Both the position numbers and the translations under genes were made by a program. A DNA stretch of 64,000 bases from the NCBI RefSeq assembly GCF_000092225.1, contig NC_014158.1:3720001-3784000 (forward strand). The letters are read 5' to 3'. Positions within the stretch are counted from its first letter, which is position 1. Every line of letters begins with the position of its first letter. This document shows, one piece after another, positions 18,516 to 27,068 of this stretch. Origin of the DNA: Tsukamurella paurometabola DSM 20162. Lineage in GTDB: Bacteria; Actinomycetota; Actinomycetes; Mycobacteriales; Mycobacteriaceae. The notes under the pieces are model-generated. The model ran no database searches, had not been told where the DNA came from, and was given only the letters and a program-made list of their open reading frames with translations.

Positions 18516-19397
18516 ATGATGCGGCGAACACACGACCTCCTCAGCGAGGCGACTGAGCATGCGCTGCGCGGGGCCTCTGTGTCGGTGATCCGCGGCGTCC
18601 GGCGCGAGGGAACGGAGGGACCGTCCGGCGGCGATATCCTCGACGCACTCCAGGTCGCCTACCCCGAAGCCGTCTTCGCGGGCTGGACGGCGGCAGCGCT
18701 GCACGCAGTCCCCTACTCCGATGGGCATCCTCCGGAGATTTGGCTTCGCGAGCAGCGCAGGCGCCAGGGCATCGTCGTGCGGTGCGGTCATCTCGCACCG
18801 TCGGACGTCGACGTCCGGTCGCATCGGTACGTGACTTCGGCGGTTCGGACCGCGATCGACCTCGCCCGCTTCGTGCCCGGAGACGAGGCGATCGTCGCCG
18901 TCGATCAATGCTTGCGAACCGACTCGGCCGGTCAGTCCGTCACGACCAAGCGCGACATGATCCGGTACCTCGACGATCACCCACGGTTCTATGCCGGGCG
19001 GCGCGTCCGCGCCGTGCTCGACGAGGCCAGCATCGGGGCCGAATCCCCTTGGGAGACGTACTCCCGCCTCGTCGTCCACCGCGCCGGATTCGACATGTTC
19101 GTTCCCCAGCAACCGATCCCGGGAACCTCCTATCGTGTCGACCTGGGATCGTCGAAGTACGCGATCGCCATCGAATACGACGGGGCCTACCACCGCTCCG
19201 TGCCGCAGCAGCGCGTGGACATCGCGCGCTGGAACACGATCACCGGTCTCGGGTGGAGCATCATTCGCGTCACCTCCGACACGCTGCTGCGCAATCGTCC
19301 AGCTTTCCTCGCCCGGACCGAGAAGGAGCTGCGATCCCGTGGGTGGCGGGGACCTTCGCCCTCGATCCCACCGCTGCGGCTCCCCGCCGCGGGGTGA
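18516..19397 (+). CDS. DUF559 (Vsr-like nuclease fold) protein with AbiEi-like N-terminal region
   Basis: A 293-residue protein of a family often present in many copies in Mycobacteriales. Residues ~50-130 resemble the AbiEi antitoxin region ('AGWTAAALHAVP', then 'VTSAVRTAIDLARF'). Residues ~190-290 are a DUF559 domain with PD-(D/E)xK-like residues D209, E220 and D222, plus H226 ('RVDLG', 'IAIEYDGAYHR'), which suggests metal-dependent DNA cleavage or nicking. I start at the ATG at 18516; a frame extends to a GTG at 18462, but that lies inside the hairpin repeat. The gene is alone between purC and purB and enclosed by two matched 59-bp hairpins, which suggests a mobile or selfish cassette. Function unknown. 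Confidence 0.75.
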   Translation: MMRRTHDLLSEATEHALRGASVSVIRGVRREGTEGPSGGDILDALQVAYPEAVFAGWTAAALHAVPYSDGHPPEIWLREQRRRQGIVVRCGHLAPSDVDVRSHRYVTSAVRTAIDLARFVPGDEAIVAVDQCLRTDSAGQSVTTKRDMIRYLDDHPRFYAGRRVRAVLDEASIGAESPWETYSRLVVHRAGFDMFVPQQPIPGTSYRVDLGSSKYAIAIEYDGAYHRSVPQQRVDIARWNTITGLGWSIIRVTSDTLLRNRPAFLARTEKELRSRGWRGPSPSIPPLRLPAAG

Positions 19398-19406
19398 GCG
19401 ACGCGC

Positions 19407-19465
19407 GTTGAACACCGTTACCGCGAGGAAAGCCCCAGTTCGGCGCCGCGGTAACAGTGTTCAAT
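19407..19465. repeat. 59-bp hairpin repeat, right copy
   Basis: Inverted repeat with arms 19407-19426 and 19446-19465 and a 19-base loop. By hand it matches the left copy at about 46 of 59 positions: 19 of 20 in the left arm, 18 of 20 in the right arm, and CCCAG-TCGG in the loop. Its stem has mismatches at both arm ends and one C-A mismatch inside. It starts 9 bases after the nuclease stop and ends 4 bases before the convergent purB stop. Confidence 0.9.
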
Positions 19466-19469
19466 CGGG

Positions 19470-20897
19470 TTAGAGGATCGGGGCCGGGGAGTAGTTCGCT
19501 GCGTCGGGGTATGCGGCGGCGAGAGCCTCGACATCGGCGACGACCTGAGCGACCTGGGCCTCGGCGGCGCCGGTGAACGCGGCACGGTCGGCGAGGGCGG
19601 CGTCGAGCTGATCGCGGGTGAGGCCCAGGCGATCATCCGCGGCCAGGCGGTCGAGCAGGTCGGGCTCCTTGCCCTCCTCGCGCATGGCGAGCGCCACCGC
19701 GACGGCGTGCTCCTTGATCGCCTCGTGCGCCACCTCACGACCGACGCCGTTGCGCACTGCGGCCATGAGCACGCGGGTGGTGGCGAGGAAGGGCAGGTAA
19801 CGGTTCAGTTCGTTCTCGATCACCGCCGGGTACGCACCGAACTCGGCGAGCACCGTCAGGAACGTCTCGAACAGTCCATCGATGGCGAAGAAGGCATCGG
19901 GCAGGGCCACGCGGCGGATCACGGAACAGAAGACGTCACCCTCGTTCCACTGCACACCGGCCATCTCGGCCGCCATCGAACCGTAGCCACGCAGGATCAC
20001 GGTCAGCCCGTTCACCCGCTCGCACGAGCGGGTGTTCATCTTGTGCGGCATCGCGGAGCTGCCCACCTGGCCGGGCTGGAACCCTTCGGTGACCAGCTCG
20101 TGCCCGGCCATCAGCCGGATCGTCGTGGCCATCGACGACGGTCCCGCCGCCAACTGCACGAGGGCACTGACCACATCGTGGTCCAGCGACCGCGGGTACA
20201 CCTGCCCCACGGAGACGAAGGACTTCGAGAACCCGAGGTGCGCGGCGACCCGCGCCTCCAGCTCGGCGAGCTTGTCGGGATCGCCGCCGAGCAGGTCGAG
20301 CATGTCCTGCGAGGTGCCCATGGGCCCCTTGATGCCGCGTAGCGGGTATCGGGAGAGGAGGTCATCGACGCGCGCGATGGCCACCAGGAGCTCGTTCGCG
20401 GCCGACGCGAAGCGCTTTCCGAGGGTCGTGGCCTGGGCCGCGACGTTGTGCGAGCGACCGGCCATCACCACGGACGAGTATTGCGCCGCGCGCTCCCCGA
20501 GCCGCACCGCGACCGTCACCGCGTGATCACGCACGTATTCCAGCGAGCGGAGGATCTGCAGCTGCTCGACGTTCTCCGTGAGATCGCGCGAGGTCATGCC
20601 CTTGTGGATCTGCTCGAAGCCGGCGAGCGCGCTGAACTCCTCGATCCGCGCCTTCACATCGTGCCGGGTGACCCGCTCGCGCTCGGCGATGGAGTCGAGG
20701 TCGACCTGATCGACGACGGCCTCGTACGCCTCGATGGCACCGTCGGGCACGTCGATCCCGAGGTCGCGCTGGGCCTTGAGCACGGCGATCCACAGCTGGC
20801 GCTCCAGCACGATCTTGTACTCGGGCGACCATAGCTCCCGCATGCGCGGGCTGGCGTACCGGTTGGCGAGGACGTTCGGGATACGGGGGGTGCTCAC
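19470..20897 (-). CDS. purB: adenylosuccinate lyase
   Basis: A 475-residue fumarase/aspartase-superfamily enzyme that splits SAICAR to AICAR and adenylosuccinate to AMP, releasing fumarate. The signature 'GSSAMPHKMNTRSCERV' (flexible loop with catalytic Ser) and 'TSRDLTENVEQLQI' are clear, and 'GRSHNVAAQATT' carries a catalytic His region. It starts with GTG; GAGAAT lies 6 bases upstream, so it may be leaderless. In the reading direction it is followed by the right hairpin and the convergent nuclease gene, which separates it from purC. Confidence 0.96.
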   Translation of the reverse strand: MSTPRIPNVLANRYASPRMRELWSPEYKIVLERQLWIAVLKAQRDLGIDVPDGAIEAYEAVVDQVDLDSIAERERVTRHDVKARIEEFSALAGFEQIHKGMTSRDLTENVEQLQILRSLEYVRDHAVTVAVRLGERAAQYSSVVMAGRSHNVAAQATTLGKRFASAANELLVAIARVDDLLSRYPLRGIKGPMGTSQDMLDLLGGDPDKLAELEARVAAHLGFSKSFVSVGQVYPRSLDHDVVSALVQLAAGPSSMATTIRLMAGHELVTEGFQPGQVGSSAMPHKMNTRSCERVNGLTVILRGYGSMAAEMAGVQWNEGDVFCSVIRRVALPDAFFAIDGLFETFLTVLAEFGAYPAVIENELNRYLPFLATTRVLMAAVRNGVGREVAHEAIKEHAVAVALAMREEGKEPDLLDRLAADDRLGLTRDQLDAALADRAAFTGAAEAQVAQVVADVEALAAAYPDAANYSPAPIL

Positions 20898-20931
20898 GCA
20901 CCGATTCTCTCATGCACCGGCGAGGCGCCCG

Positions 20932-21543
20932 TCACGGAAGCGGGGCCGCCAGATCATCGATCACGGCGGCCACGGCGTCGCGAACGGCGCGGGCCACATC
21001 AGTGCCGTGATCGGTGAACGCAGCCAGTGCGGCGCCGTCCTCGATCGCCATCAACCGTTCGATGCGTGCCCGATCGGTGCGGCGCCCGGACCGATCGAGG
21101 ACCTCGACGTGCAGTTCGGCGAGCGTGCCTCGCACCTGCGCCTGCATCTGCGCGAGGTGCGGGTCACGGGTGCACACCACGAGCCGCTCGTACCGCGACA
21201 CGAGGGCGCTGCGCTCCGCCTCGCTCTCGCAGGCGAAGAAGACGGTCGCGATCAGCCGGGCAAGGGCGGCATCGCCGCGGCGCCGACGACTGACGCCGTC
21301 GACCCGTGCCCGGACGGCTGCGATGTCGTGATCGCCCGCGTACGCCACGGCATTCGACAGCAGATCGCCGAGTGACTCGAAGTAGTAGGTGGTGGCCGCC
21401 AGCGGGATGTGCGCGCGGTGGGCGACGGCGCGATGACGCACCGATTCGAAGCCGCCTTCCACGAGTAGCTCACCGGCCGCGGCCACCAGAGCCGCGCGCC
21501 GGCGCTCGCCCTTGGGTGTGGTCGCGGCTGTCACCTTGGACAT
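20932..21543 (-). CDS. TetR family transcriptional regulator
   Basis: A 203-residue TetR-type repressor. The N-terminal DNA-binding domain covers residues ~12-60: 'ERRRAALVAAAGELLVEGGFE', then 'VRHRAVAHRAHIPLAATTYYF' as helix-turn-helix with the usual TTYYF end. The rest is an all-helical ligand domain without recognisable specificity. It starts 82 bases after purD on the same strand, with a CCGGCT/AGCCGG inverted repeat at 21557-21573 just before its ATG, a possible autoregulatory operator. The target genes are unknown; a nearby TetR gene is also present in the M. tuberculosis pur region. Confidence 0.88.
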   Translation of the reverse strand: MSKVTAATTPKGERRRAALVAAAGELLVEGGFESVRHRAVAHRAHIPLAATTYYFESLGDLLSNAVAYAGDHDIAAVRARVDGVSRRRRGDAALARLIATVFFACESEAERSALVSRYERLVVCTRDPHLAQMQAQVRGTLAELHVEVLDRSGRRTDRARIERLMAIEDGAALAAFTDHGTDVARAVRDAVAAVIDDLAAPLP

Positions 21544-21556
21544 GGTGCCAGGGCTC

Positions 21557-21573
21557 CCGGCTCGCAAAGCCGG
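21557..21573. promoter_or_regulatory. inverted repeat before the TetR gene
   Basis: CCGGCT-CGCAA-AGCCGG, 6-bp arms and 5-base spacer, 14 bases upstream of the TetR start and 53 bases after the purD stop. It could be a TetR operator or a weak purD terminator; no T-run follows on the minus strand. Confidence 0.35.
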
Positions 21574-21625
21574 TTTCGCGCAAATCGTCGAACCGGCGGC
21601 CCTGCCGATCCGCCGATTGCAGTCG

Positions 21626-22861
21626 CTACAACGCCTGGTGACCGATGTCCGTGCGGAAGTGACTGCCGGGCAGCTTGATCCGGTCGAGCTTGGCGTAGGC
21701 ATCCGCGCGAGCCGCGGCTAGGTCATCACCGACACCGACCACGTTCAGCACGCGGCCACCATGGGAGACCAGCCGACCGTCGGCGTCGCGGGCAGTGCCC
21801 GCGTGATAGATCCCGGCCCCGTCGGCGCCGGAGATCACGTCTCCCTTGCGGGGCGCACCGGGGTAGTTCTCGGCCGCCAGAACCACGGTGATCGCGGCAC
21901 CATCGCGCCACTGGAGCGGCGGCAACTCGGCAAGGGTTCCGGTTGCGGTGGCGCTCAGCGCCTGTCCGAGAGGCGATTCCAGCAGGCTCAGCACCGCCTG
22001 AGTCTCGGGGTCGCCGAAACGGCAATTGAACTCGACCACGGCCGGCCCCTCGGCCCCCATCGCCAGTCCCGCGTAGAGCAGACCGGAGAACGGCACACCG
22101 CGGCGCACCATTTCGCGGGCGACGGGGCGCACCACGGTCTCGACGATCTCCTCGGTCGCCCCCTCGGCGAGCCAGGGCAGTGGAGCGTAGGCGCCCATAC
22201 CGCCGGTGTTCGGGCCGGTGTCGCCGTCGCCGACGCGCTTGTGATCCTGGGCCGGCAGCAGGGGGACCACGGTCTCGCCGTCGACGAGGCAGAACAGCGA
22301 GACCTCGGGGCCGTCGAGGAAGGATTCGAAGAGCGCGGGTCGCCCGGACTCGAGGAGGTCGGCGGCGTGCGCCCGGGCCGCGGCGCGGTCGGCGGTCACG
22401 ACCACACCCTTACCCGCGGCGAGACCGTCGTCCTTGATCACCCAGGTGGGGCCGAACCGGTCGAGCGCCGCATCGATGTGCGCGGGATTGTCGACGATCT
22501 CGCTGCGCGCGGTGCGGACGCCGGCCGCCTCCATCACGTCCTTGGCGAAGGCCTTCGAACCCTCGATCTTCGCGGCCTCCCCGGAGGGGCCGAACGCAGC
22601 GATACCGCGGGCGCGGACGGCGTCGGCGACGCCGAGGACCAGGGGCACCTCGGGACCGATCACCACGAGATCGACACCGAGCCGCTGCGCCAGACCCGCG
22701 ACCTCGTCGCCCGACGAGGCGTCGACGTCGTGGTTCGTGGCGAGCGCCGCGGTGCCGGGATTACCGGGGGCGGCATGCAGCTCGGTGACCTGTGGGTCGC
22801 GCGACAGCGCGTCGAGGAGGGCGTGTTCGCGGCCGCCTGTGCCGATGACGAGTACTCGCAC
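21626..22861 (-). CDS. purD: phosphoribosylamine-glycine ligase (GAR synthetase)
   Basis: A 411-residue ATP-grasp enzyme for step 2 of purine synthesis, joining phosphoribosylamine and glycine. It starts at '[19 protein letters not shown]' (the family N-terminal block), has '[14 protein letters not shown]' as ATP-grasp lysine loop, '[18 protein letters not shown]' as the signature, and '[12 protein letters not shown]' as metal-binding segment. I chose the GTG at 22861; upstream in-frame sequence has no family similarity. It is divergent from the beta-lactamase-like gene. Confidence 0.95.
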   Translation of the reverse strand: MRVLVIGTGGREHALLDALSRDPQVTELHAAPGNPGTAALATNHDVDASSGDEVAGLAQRLGVDLVVIGPEVPLVLGVADAVRARGIAAFGPSGEAAKIEGSKAFAKDVMEAAGVRTARSEIVDNPAHIDAALDRFGPTWVIKDDGLAAGKGVVVTADRAAARAHAADLLESGRPALFESFLDGPEVSLFCLVDGETVVPLLPAQDHKRVGDGDTGPNTGGMGAYAPLPWLAEGATEEIVETVVRPVAREMVRRGVPFSGLLYAGLAMGAEGPAVVEFNCRFGDPETQAVLSLLESPLGQALSATATGTLAELPPLQWRDGAAITVVLAAENYPGAPRKGDVISGADGAGIYHAGTARDADGRLVSHGGRVLNVVGVGDDLAAARADAYAKLDRIKLPGSHFRTDIGHQAL

Positions 22862-22916
22862 GTCGCCGACCTTACCGGCGCGCGGCTGTACACCCGACAC
22901 CAGCACGGGTATCGTT

Positions 22917-22930
22917 ATTCCGGAATTCCG
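22917..22930. promoter_or_regulatory. overlapping palindromes in the purD / serine-hydrolase gap
   Basis: ATTCCGGAAT (22917-22926) and CGGAATTCCG (22921-22930) are two overlapping perfect 10-bp palindromes in the 91-base divergent gap, 23 bases before the serine-hydrolase ATG. They could be an operator; no regulator is identified. Confidence 0.3.
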
Positions 22931-22952
22931 TTTTGTCAATCATGGAGGCATC

Positions 22953-23951
22953 ATGCGCCGCACCTCGATCGCCCTCATCGCCGCCGCTGTACTGGTCACC
23001 GTCCCCGGCCCCACGGCGAGCGCCGCACCATGTTCCGCACCTCCCGCCGCAGACACCGGCACGGCGGCCGGCTGGACCGGATACCTCGCGCAGCACCGCG
23101 CCGAAGTCTCGCTCGTCATCGACAACGGGCGCGGCGGCACCGTCGCGCACCGCGCCGACGTGGCCATGCCGACCGCGTCGATGCTGAAACTGATCCACCT
23201 CGCTGCGCTCACCGGCCGCGCGGCCACCGGCGGGATCGACCTCAACGAGCGCATCCCCGTCGCCGACTGGCAGAGGTGGTACGTCGCCTACCGCGGCACG
23301 CCACTGGACGGCGGTGCTCACATCACAGCGCTCGACTACCTCGGCATCCCGGCGACGAACGGCGTCCCCGACGATGCGTCGGGCACCGTCTCCCTGCATC
23401 AGCTCGCCGATGTGATGATCCGGTTCTCCGACAGCGCCGCACCCGACGCGATCCGTGCGCGGCTCGGCGACGCCGCGCTGCGGGAGGTGATGACGCGCTA
23501 CGGCATGCCCGAACCGATCCCCTCCCTCAAGGGCCTCTACGACGGGCTCCTCGCGAGCGTCGGCGCCGGCGAACCGATCGAAGCCGCCGTGGATCGCACC
23601 TATTCCGCGCCCGCCTCGTCGTTCGCCCGGCTGATCGGCGACCTCGCCACGGGCCGTTTCGGTCCCGGATCCGAGGCGGCACGCTCCTTCCTCGAATTCC
23701 GAGGCGCGGCACCGGAGGGGTTGTCCGCACTCGGATTCAAGGGCGGTTCGCTGCCGGGCGTACTCACCGGGGCCTTCGAGGGTCGCCGCCCCGACGGTTC
23801 CGTGACCGTGGGCGTGCTCATGGTGCGCGGGGCCGCCGCCGACGATGTCCGCAAGGACGCGAAGGCGAGCGGCGCGCACCAGCAGATGCTGCTGGGTGCG
23901 ATGACCAACGAGGCGGCCCGCGCTCGCGTGGCCTACGCTCTGCGCACGTAA
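22953..23951 (+). CDS. secreted class A beta-lactamase-like serine hydrolase
   Basis: A 332-residue exported protein: signal peptide to about residue 25 (AxA site before 'PCSAP'), then a penicillin-recognising fold. Active-site motifs are S76-x-x-K79 ('SMLK'), 'SDSAA' as an SDN-type motif with the Asn replaced by Ser, and 'KGGS' as the KTG-type motif near residue 250. The Cys just after the cleavage region is not in a good lipobox. Such proteins may be weak beta-lactamases or peptidoglycan peptidases; the altered SDN makes strong beta-lactamase activity uncertain. GGAGG ends 5 bases before the ATG, the best ribosome-binding site in this part of the window. Confidence 0.82.
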   Translation: MRRTSIALIAAAVLVTVPGPTASAAPCSAPPAADTGTAAGWTGYLAQHRAEVSLVIDNGRGGTVAHRADVAMPTASMLKLIHLAALTGRAATGGIDLNERIPVADWQRWYVAYRGTPLDGGAHITALDYLGIPATNGVPDDASGTVSLHQLADVMIRFSDSAAPDAIRARLGDAALREVMTRYGMPEPIPSLKGLYDGLLASVGAGEPIEAAVDRTYSAPASSFARLIGDLATGRFGPGSEAARSFLEFRGAAPEGLSALGFKGGSLPGVLTGAFEGRRPDGSVTVGVLMVRGAAADDVRKDAKASGAHQQMLLGAMTNEAARARVAYALRT

Positions 23952-23960
23952 TCTGCTCTC

Positions 23961-24425
23961 ATGACCGACGATGCTCGCCTCGCCGACCTCGAAGCCCGGG
24001 TCGCCGCGCTCGAGGCGACCCTCGGGACGTCGCCCGACGAGCCCGCGCCGGCCGATACGGGCACCGTCGGCTACGCCGGCGAGGTGGCTCTGTACGGCGA
24101 GGTCAACTGGCGCATCGACTACTCCGCCGGGGCAGCGACCACGCTGCCCGCAGACCGGCTCGCCTCCGTTCTCGGCGCGCTCGGACACCCCGCGCGGATC
24201 GAGATCGTGCAGGTACTGCTTCGCGGCCCACGCAGCGCTGCCGAACTGCTGGAGTTGGTCGACGCGGGATCGAAGGGCCAGCTCTACCACCACCTCGGCG
24301 CGCTCGTCGCCGCGAACGTGATCGAGAAGCAGACACGTGGCAGCTACACCGTGGCACCGCAGAAGGTGGTACCCGCGCTGGTCGCTCTGCTCACCGCGGC
24401 GGACATCGGCGGGCTGCTCCGATAG
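23961..24425 (+). CDS. ArsR-like winged-helix regulator
   Basis: A 154-residue protein. Residues 1-25 form a short amphipathic coiled-coil ('LADLEARVAALEATL'). Residues ~68-150 are an ArsR/winged-helix domain: 'LASVLGALGHPARIEIVQVLLRG' as first helices, 'SAAELLEL' and 'GQLYHHLGALVAANVIEK' as recognition helix, and 'RGSYTVAPQ' as wing. No metal-binding cysteines are present, so it is not a metal sensor of the classical type. TAATCT (23949-23954) lies 6 bases before the ATG, pointing to a leaderless message, although it is also only 9 bases after the preceding gene. Confidence 0.8.
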   Translation: MTDDARLADLEARVAALEATLGTSPDEPAPADTGTVGYAGEVALYGEVNWRIDYSAGAATTLPADRLASVLGALGHPARIEIVQVLLRGPRSAAELLELVDAGSKGQLYHHLGALVAANVIEKQTRGSYTVAPQKVVPALVALLTAADIGGLLR

Positions 24426-24434
24426 CCTGGCGAT

Positions 24435-24836
24435 ATGGCATCCGTCTTCTCCAAGATCATCGCTGGCGAGCTCCCCGGCCGGTTCGTGTACCAGGACGAT
24501 GAGGTGGTGGCGTTCCTGACCATCGCGCCGCTCACGCAGGGCCACGTGCTGGTGGTGCCGCGCGCCGAGGTCGACCACTGGGAGTCCGTCGACGACGCGC
24601 TGTGGAATCACATCAGTGAGGTGAGCCGGCGCATCGGCCGCGCCGTGAAGGCCGCCTTCGACGCCCCGCGAGCGGGCATGGTGATCGCCGGCCTCGAGGT
24701 CCCGCACCTGCACGTGCACGTCTTCCCCGCGTACACCCTCAACGACTTCGACTTCGGCCAGGCCGATCCCAACCCGTCGCCCGAGTCGCTCGACGAGGCG
24801 CAGACCAAGATCGTCGAGGCGCTCGCGGCGGTCTGA
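24435..24836 (+). CDS. HIT family nucleotide hydrolase
   Basis: A 133-residue histidine-triad protein. The motif 'PHLHVHVFP' (HxHxH) holds the catalytic histidines; the N-terminal '[23 protein letters not shown]' is the standard HIT opening. Members hydrolyse nucleoside phosphoramidates or dinucleotides. Its place beside phoR, convergent with it, matches M. tuberculosis Rv0759c. TAGCCT (24423-24428) lies 6 bases before the ATG with no ribosome-binding site. Confidence 0.93.
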   Translation: MASVFSKIIAGELPGRFVYQDDEVVAFLTIAPLTQGHVLVVPRAEVDHWESVDDALWNHISEVSRRIGRAVKAAFDAPRAGMVIAGLEVPHLHVHVFPAYTLNDFDFGQADPNPSPESLDEAQTKIVEALAAV

Positions 24837-24839
24837 CCG

Positions 24840-26246
24840 CTAGCGCGGCAACCGCACCGTGAAGGTGGCACCCGCGCCCGGTGCGGTGTCCACGGCGACG
24901 GTACCTCCGTGCCGGTCGACGATGCCGTGCACGATCGAGAGCCCTAGTCCCGCACCGCCGCTGCCGCGACTGCGGGACGAGTCGGTGCGGTAGAACCGCT
25001 CGAAGACACGGGACGCCTCGCCCGGCTCCATGCCCGGTCCGGTGTCCGCGACCTGCACCTGCGCGCAGGCATCGTCGGCGGCGATCCGCACACGGACCGC
25101 GGCGTCGTCGGGAGTGTGCCGCAAGGCGTTCGAGACCAGGTTGGTGACCACTTGGTGTAGCCGGTCACGGTCACCACGGACGGTGACGGCTCCGGCGGGG
25201 TCAGCACCGGCGATCTCGATGTCGATGTCGCGCCCCGGTTCTCGGGCCTGCGCGGCGTGCACCACATCCCCCGCCACATCCGCCAGGTCGACGGGCTCCG
25301 AGGCGAGCGGCCGGCGCGCATCCAGGCGCGCGAGCAGCAGTAGATCCTCCACGAGCAAGCCCATGCGCTGAGCCTCGGATTCGATGTGGCACATGAGGAA
25401 GTCGATATCGCCGGAGGCGCCTTGACGGTACAGCTCGGCGAATCCTCGGATCGATGTGAGCGGGGTGCGCAGCTCGTGCGAGGCGTCGCCCACGAACCGC
25501 CGCATGCGTTCCTCGTCGGCGCGGGCCCGTTCCTCCGACGCCGCGACCTGACCGAACGAGTCCTGCACCTGGTGCAGCATGGTGTTGAGTGAGGCCGCCA
25601 ACCGCCCCACTTCGGTGTTCGGCGGCGCATCCGGCACACGTCGGGTCAGATCGCCCGCCGCGATCGCCTCGGCCGTGGCTTCGACCTGCTCCAGCGGACG
25701 CAACGAGCGGCGCACCACCAGGTAGCCGACACCGCCCGCGATGGTGAGCACTCCGCCGCCGATCAGCAACTCCAGGACGACCAGCGTGTTCAGCGTGGAG
25801 TTCACTTCGGTGAGCGTGACCGCGACGAAGGTGACGCCGAACTGCGAATGTGACTGCACCACGCGCCATTGCGGGCCGTCTTTGCGCACCGAGTCGACGG
25901 TGACCGCGTCGCCGCCGAGGTCGTCGATACCGGTCAGGTCCGGTTTATCGGTGAAATCGGGGTTGCTGATCTGCAACTGGCTGCCGTCGGGGAGGAAGGT
26001 CGCCTGGAAGAAGCGTGTGGGCGGCCCCCCGCGCGGCGGTTCAGGGAAGTTCCGCGGCTTCGGGCGGGCCCAGGTGTCGGCGGCCTGCCGCAGCGCCTGA
26101 TCCTCGCGGGCGATCAGTTGATCTTTCATCGCTGCGGTGAGTGCGGCACCGGATACCAGTAGTCCGAGGAAGACCAGCCCCACCACCACCGCTACCAGCG
26201 AGAAGCGCAGCGGTATCCGGGCGGCCAGTCCGGCTCGGGTGGCCAT
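24840..26246 (-). CDS. phoR: PhoR sensor histidine kinase
   Basis: A 468-residue membrane kinase. Transmembrane helix 1 is at ~16-40 and helix 2 at ~155-177, with an extracytoplasmic sensor domain between. HAMP follows (~178-232), then HisKA with phospho-acceptor H257 ('DASHELRTPL'), and HATPase with N-box 'NLVSNALRH' and G-boxes 'DTGPGM' and 'GAGLGLSIV'. It phosphorylates PhoP in the adjacent gene. I start at the ATG at 26246, four bases after the phoP stop; an ATG at 26282 would overlap phoP. Gene order phoP-phoR-HIT supports PhoPR, which in M. tuberculosis governs envelope lipids and secretion. The signal it senses is not evident here. Confidence 0.92.
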   Translation of the reverse strand: MATRAGLAARIPLRFSLVAVVVGLVFLGLLVSGAALTAAMKDQLIAREDQALRQAADTWARPKPRNFPEPPRGGPPTRFFQATFLPDGSQLQISNPDFTDKPDLTGIDDLGGDAVTVDSVRKDGPQWRVVQSHSQFGVTFVAVTLTEVNSTLNTLVVLELLIGGGVLTIAGGVGYLVVRRSLRPLEQVEATAEAIAAGDLTRRVPDAPPNTEVGRLAASLNTMLHQVQDSFGQVAASEERARADEERMRRFVGDASHELRTPLTSIRGFAELYRQGASGDIDFLMCHIESEAQRMGLLVEDLLLLARLDARRPLASEPVDLADVAGDVVHAAQAREPGRDIDIEIAGADPAGAVTVRGDRDRLHQVVTNLVSNALRHTPDDAAVRVRIAADDACAQVQVADTGPGMEPGEASRVFERFYRTDSSRSRGSGGAGLGLSIVHGIVDRHGGTVAVDTAPGAGATFTVRLPR

Positions 26247-26250
26247 CGAG

Positions 26251-26958
26251 CTACCGCGGTTCACGCAGCACGTACCCCACACCGCGCAGCGTGTGGATCA
26301 GCCGTGGCTCACCGGTGTCGACCTTGCGGCGCAGATACGACACGTACGACTCCACCACGTTCACGTCGCCACCGAAGTCGTAGTGCCACACGTGATCGAG
26401 GATCCGCGGTTTCGACAGTACGACACCTGCATTGACCATGAAGTACCGCAGCAGGGTGAACTCGGTGGGCGAGAGCGAGACCAGCTCCCCGGCCTTCCAC
26501 ACCTCATGCGTCTCATCGTCGAGTTCGAGATCGGCGAATTTCAACCGGGTGATCTCTTCTTTCTGCCCGAACCCACTGCGCCGCAGCAGCACGTTGATCC
26601 GGGCCACGACTTCTTCGAGGCTGAACGGCTTGGTCACATAGTCGTCGCCGCCGAGTGTGAGGCCGGCGACTTTGTCCTCCACCGAGTCCCGCGCAGTGAG
26701 GAACAGCGCGGGCGCGTCGATGCCGTCCTGCCGCAGCCGTTTGAGCAGGCCCAGGCCGTCCATGCCCGGCATCATGATGTCGAGCACCATCACATCAGGG
26801 TGGAACGTGCGCACCCGGTCGAGCGCCGACGGCCCATCCTGGGCCACGGTCACGTCGAATCCTTGGAACTTGAGGCTCACCTGCAGCAGTTCCCGAATAC
26901 TCTGCTCGTCGTCGACGACGAGCACCCGCGGCTGGAAGTCATGTTGCGCACTGGACAC
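26251..26958 (-). CDS. phoP: PhoP response regulator (OmpR/PhoB class)
   Basis: A 235-residue two-domain regulator. Receiver domain (~10-125): acidic pair D16/D17, phospho-acceptor D60 in 'MVLDIMMPGMDG', conserved Lys in 'YVTKPFS'. DNA-binding winged helix (~145-235): 'VSLSPTEFTLLRYFMVN' and 'NVVESYVSYLRRKVD' as recognition helix. The GTG at 26958 is the first plausible start upstream of the receiver domain. A three-copy repeat at 26992-27020 resembles the PhoP binding pattern, so autoregulation is likely. Confidence 0.93.
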   Translation of the reverse strand: MSSAQHDFQPRVLVVDDEQSIRELLQVSLKFQGFDVTVAQDGPSALDRVRTFHPDVMVLDIMMPGMDGLGLLKRLRQDGIDAPALFLTARDSVEDKVAGLTLGGDDYVTKPFSLEEVVARINVLLRRSGFGQKEEITRLKFADLELDDETHEVWKAGELVSLSPTEFTLLRYFMVNAGVVLSKPRILDHVWHYDFGGDVNVVESYVSYLRRKVDTGEPRLIHTLRGVGYVLREPR

Positions 26959-26991
26959 ACCGCCATCGTGCCCCCGCGCCCGCCGAGCGGT

Positions 26992-27020
26992 CTGACAGGT
27001 CGCTGGCAGTTTCCTGTGAA
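26992..27020 (-). promoter_or_regulatory. phoP: triple 7-mer direct repeat, putative PhoP box
   Basis: Read on the minus strand: TTCACAG-4-CTGCCAG-4-CTGTCAG, three related 7-mers on an exact 11-base period, 34-62 bases before the phoP start. Mycobacterial PhoP binds TCACAG-type direct repeats with 11-base spacing, so this is a good autoregulatory site. Confidence 0.6.
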
Positions 27021-27068
27021 CCGGTCCACATCGTTCGGGGCCACGGCCCGCCGGCCGCAGCCCGAGCA

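Noticed and set aside
18404-19475. Classical insertion sequence with target-site duplication
   Set aside because: The flanks outside the two hairpins show no matching direct repeat and there is no transposase; kept only as a possible cassette.
21761-24502. 913-residue plus-strand open frame
   Set aside because: Covers antisense purD and out-of-frame parts of three plus-strand genes; no coherent domain.
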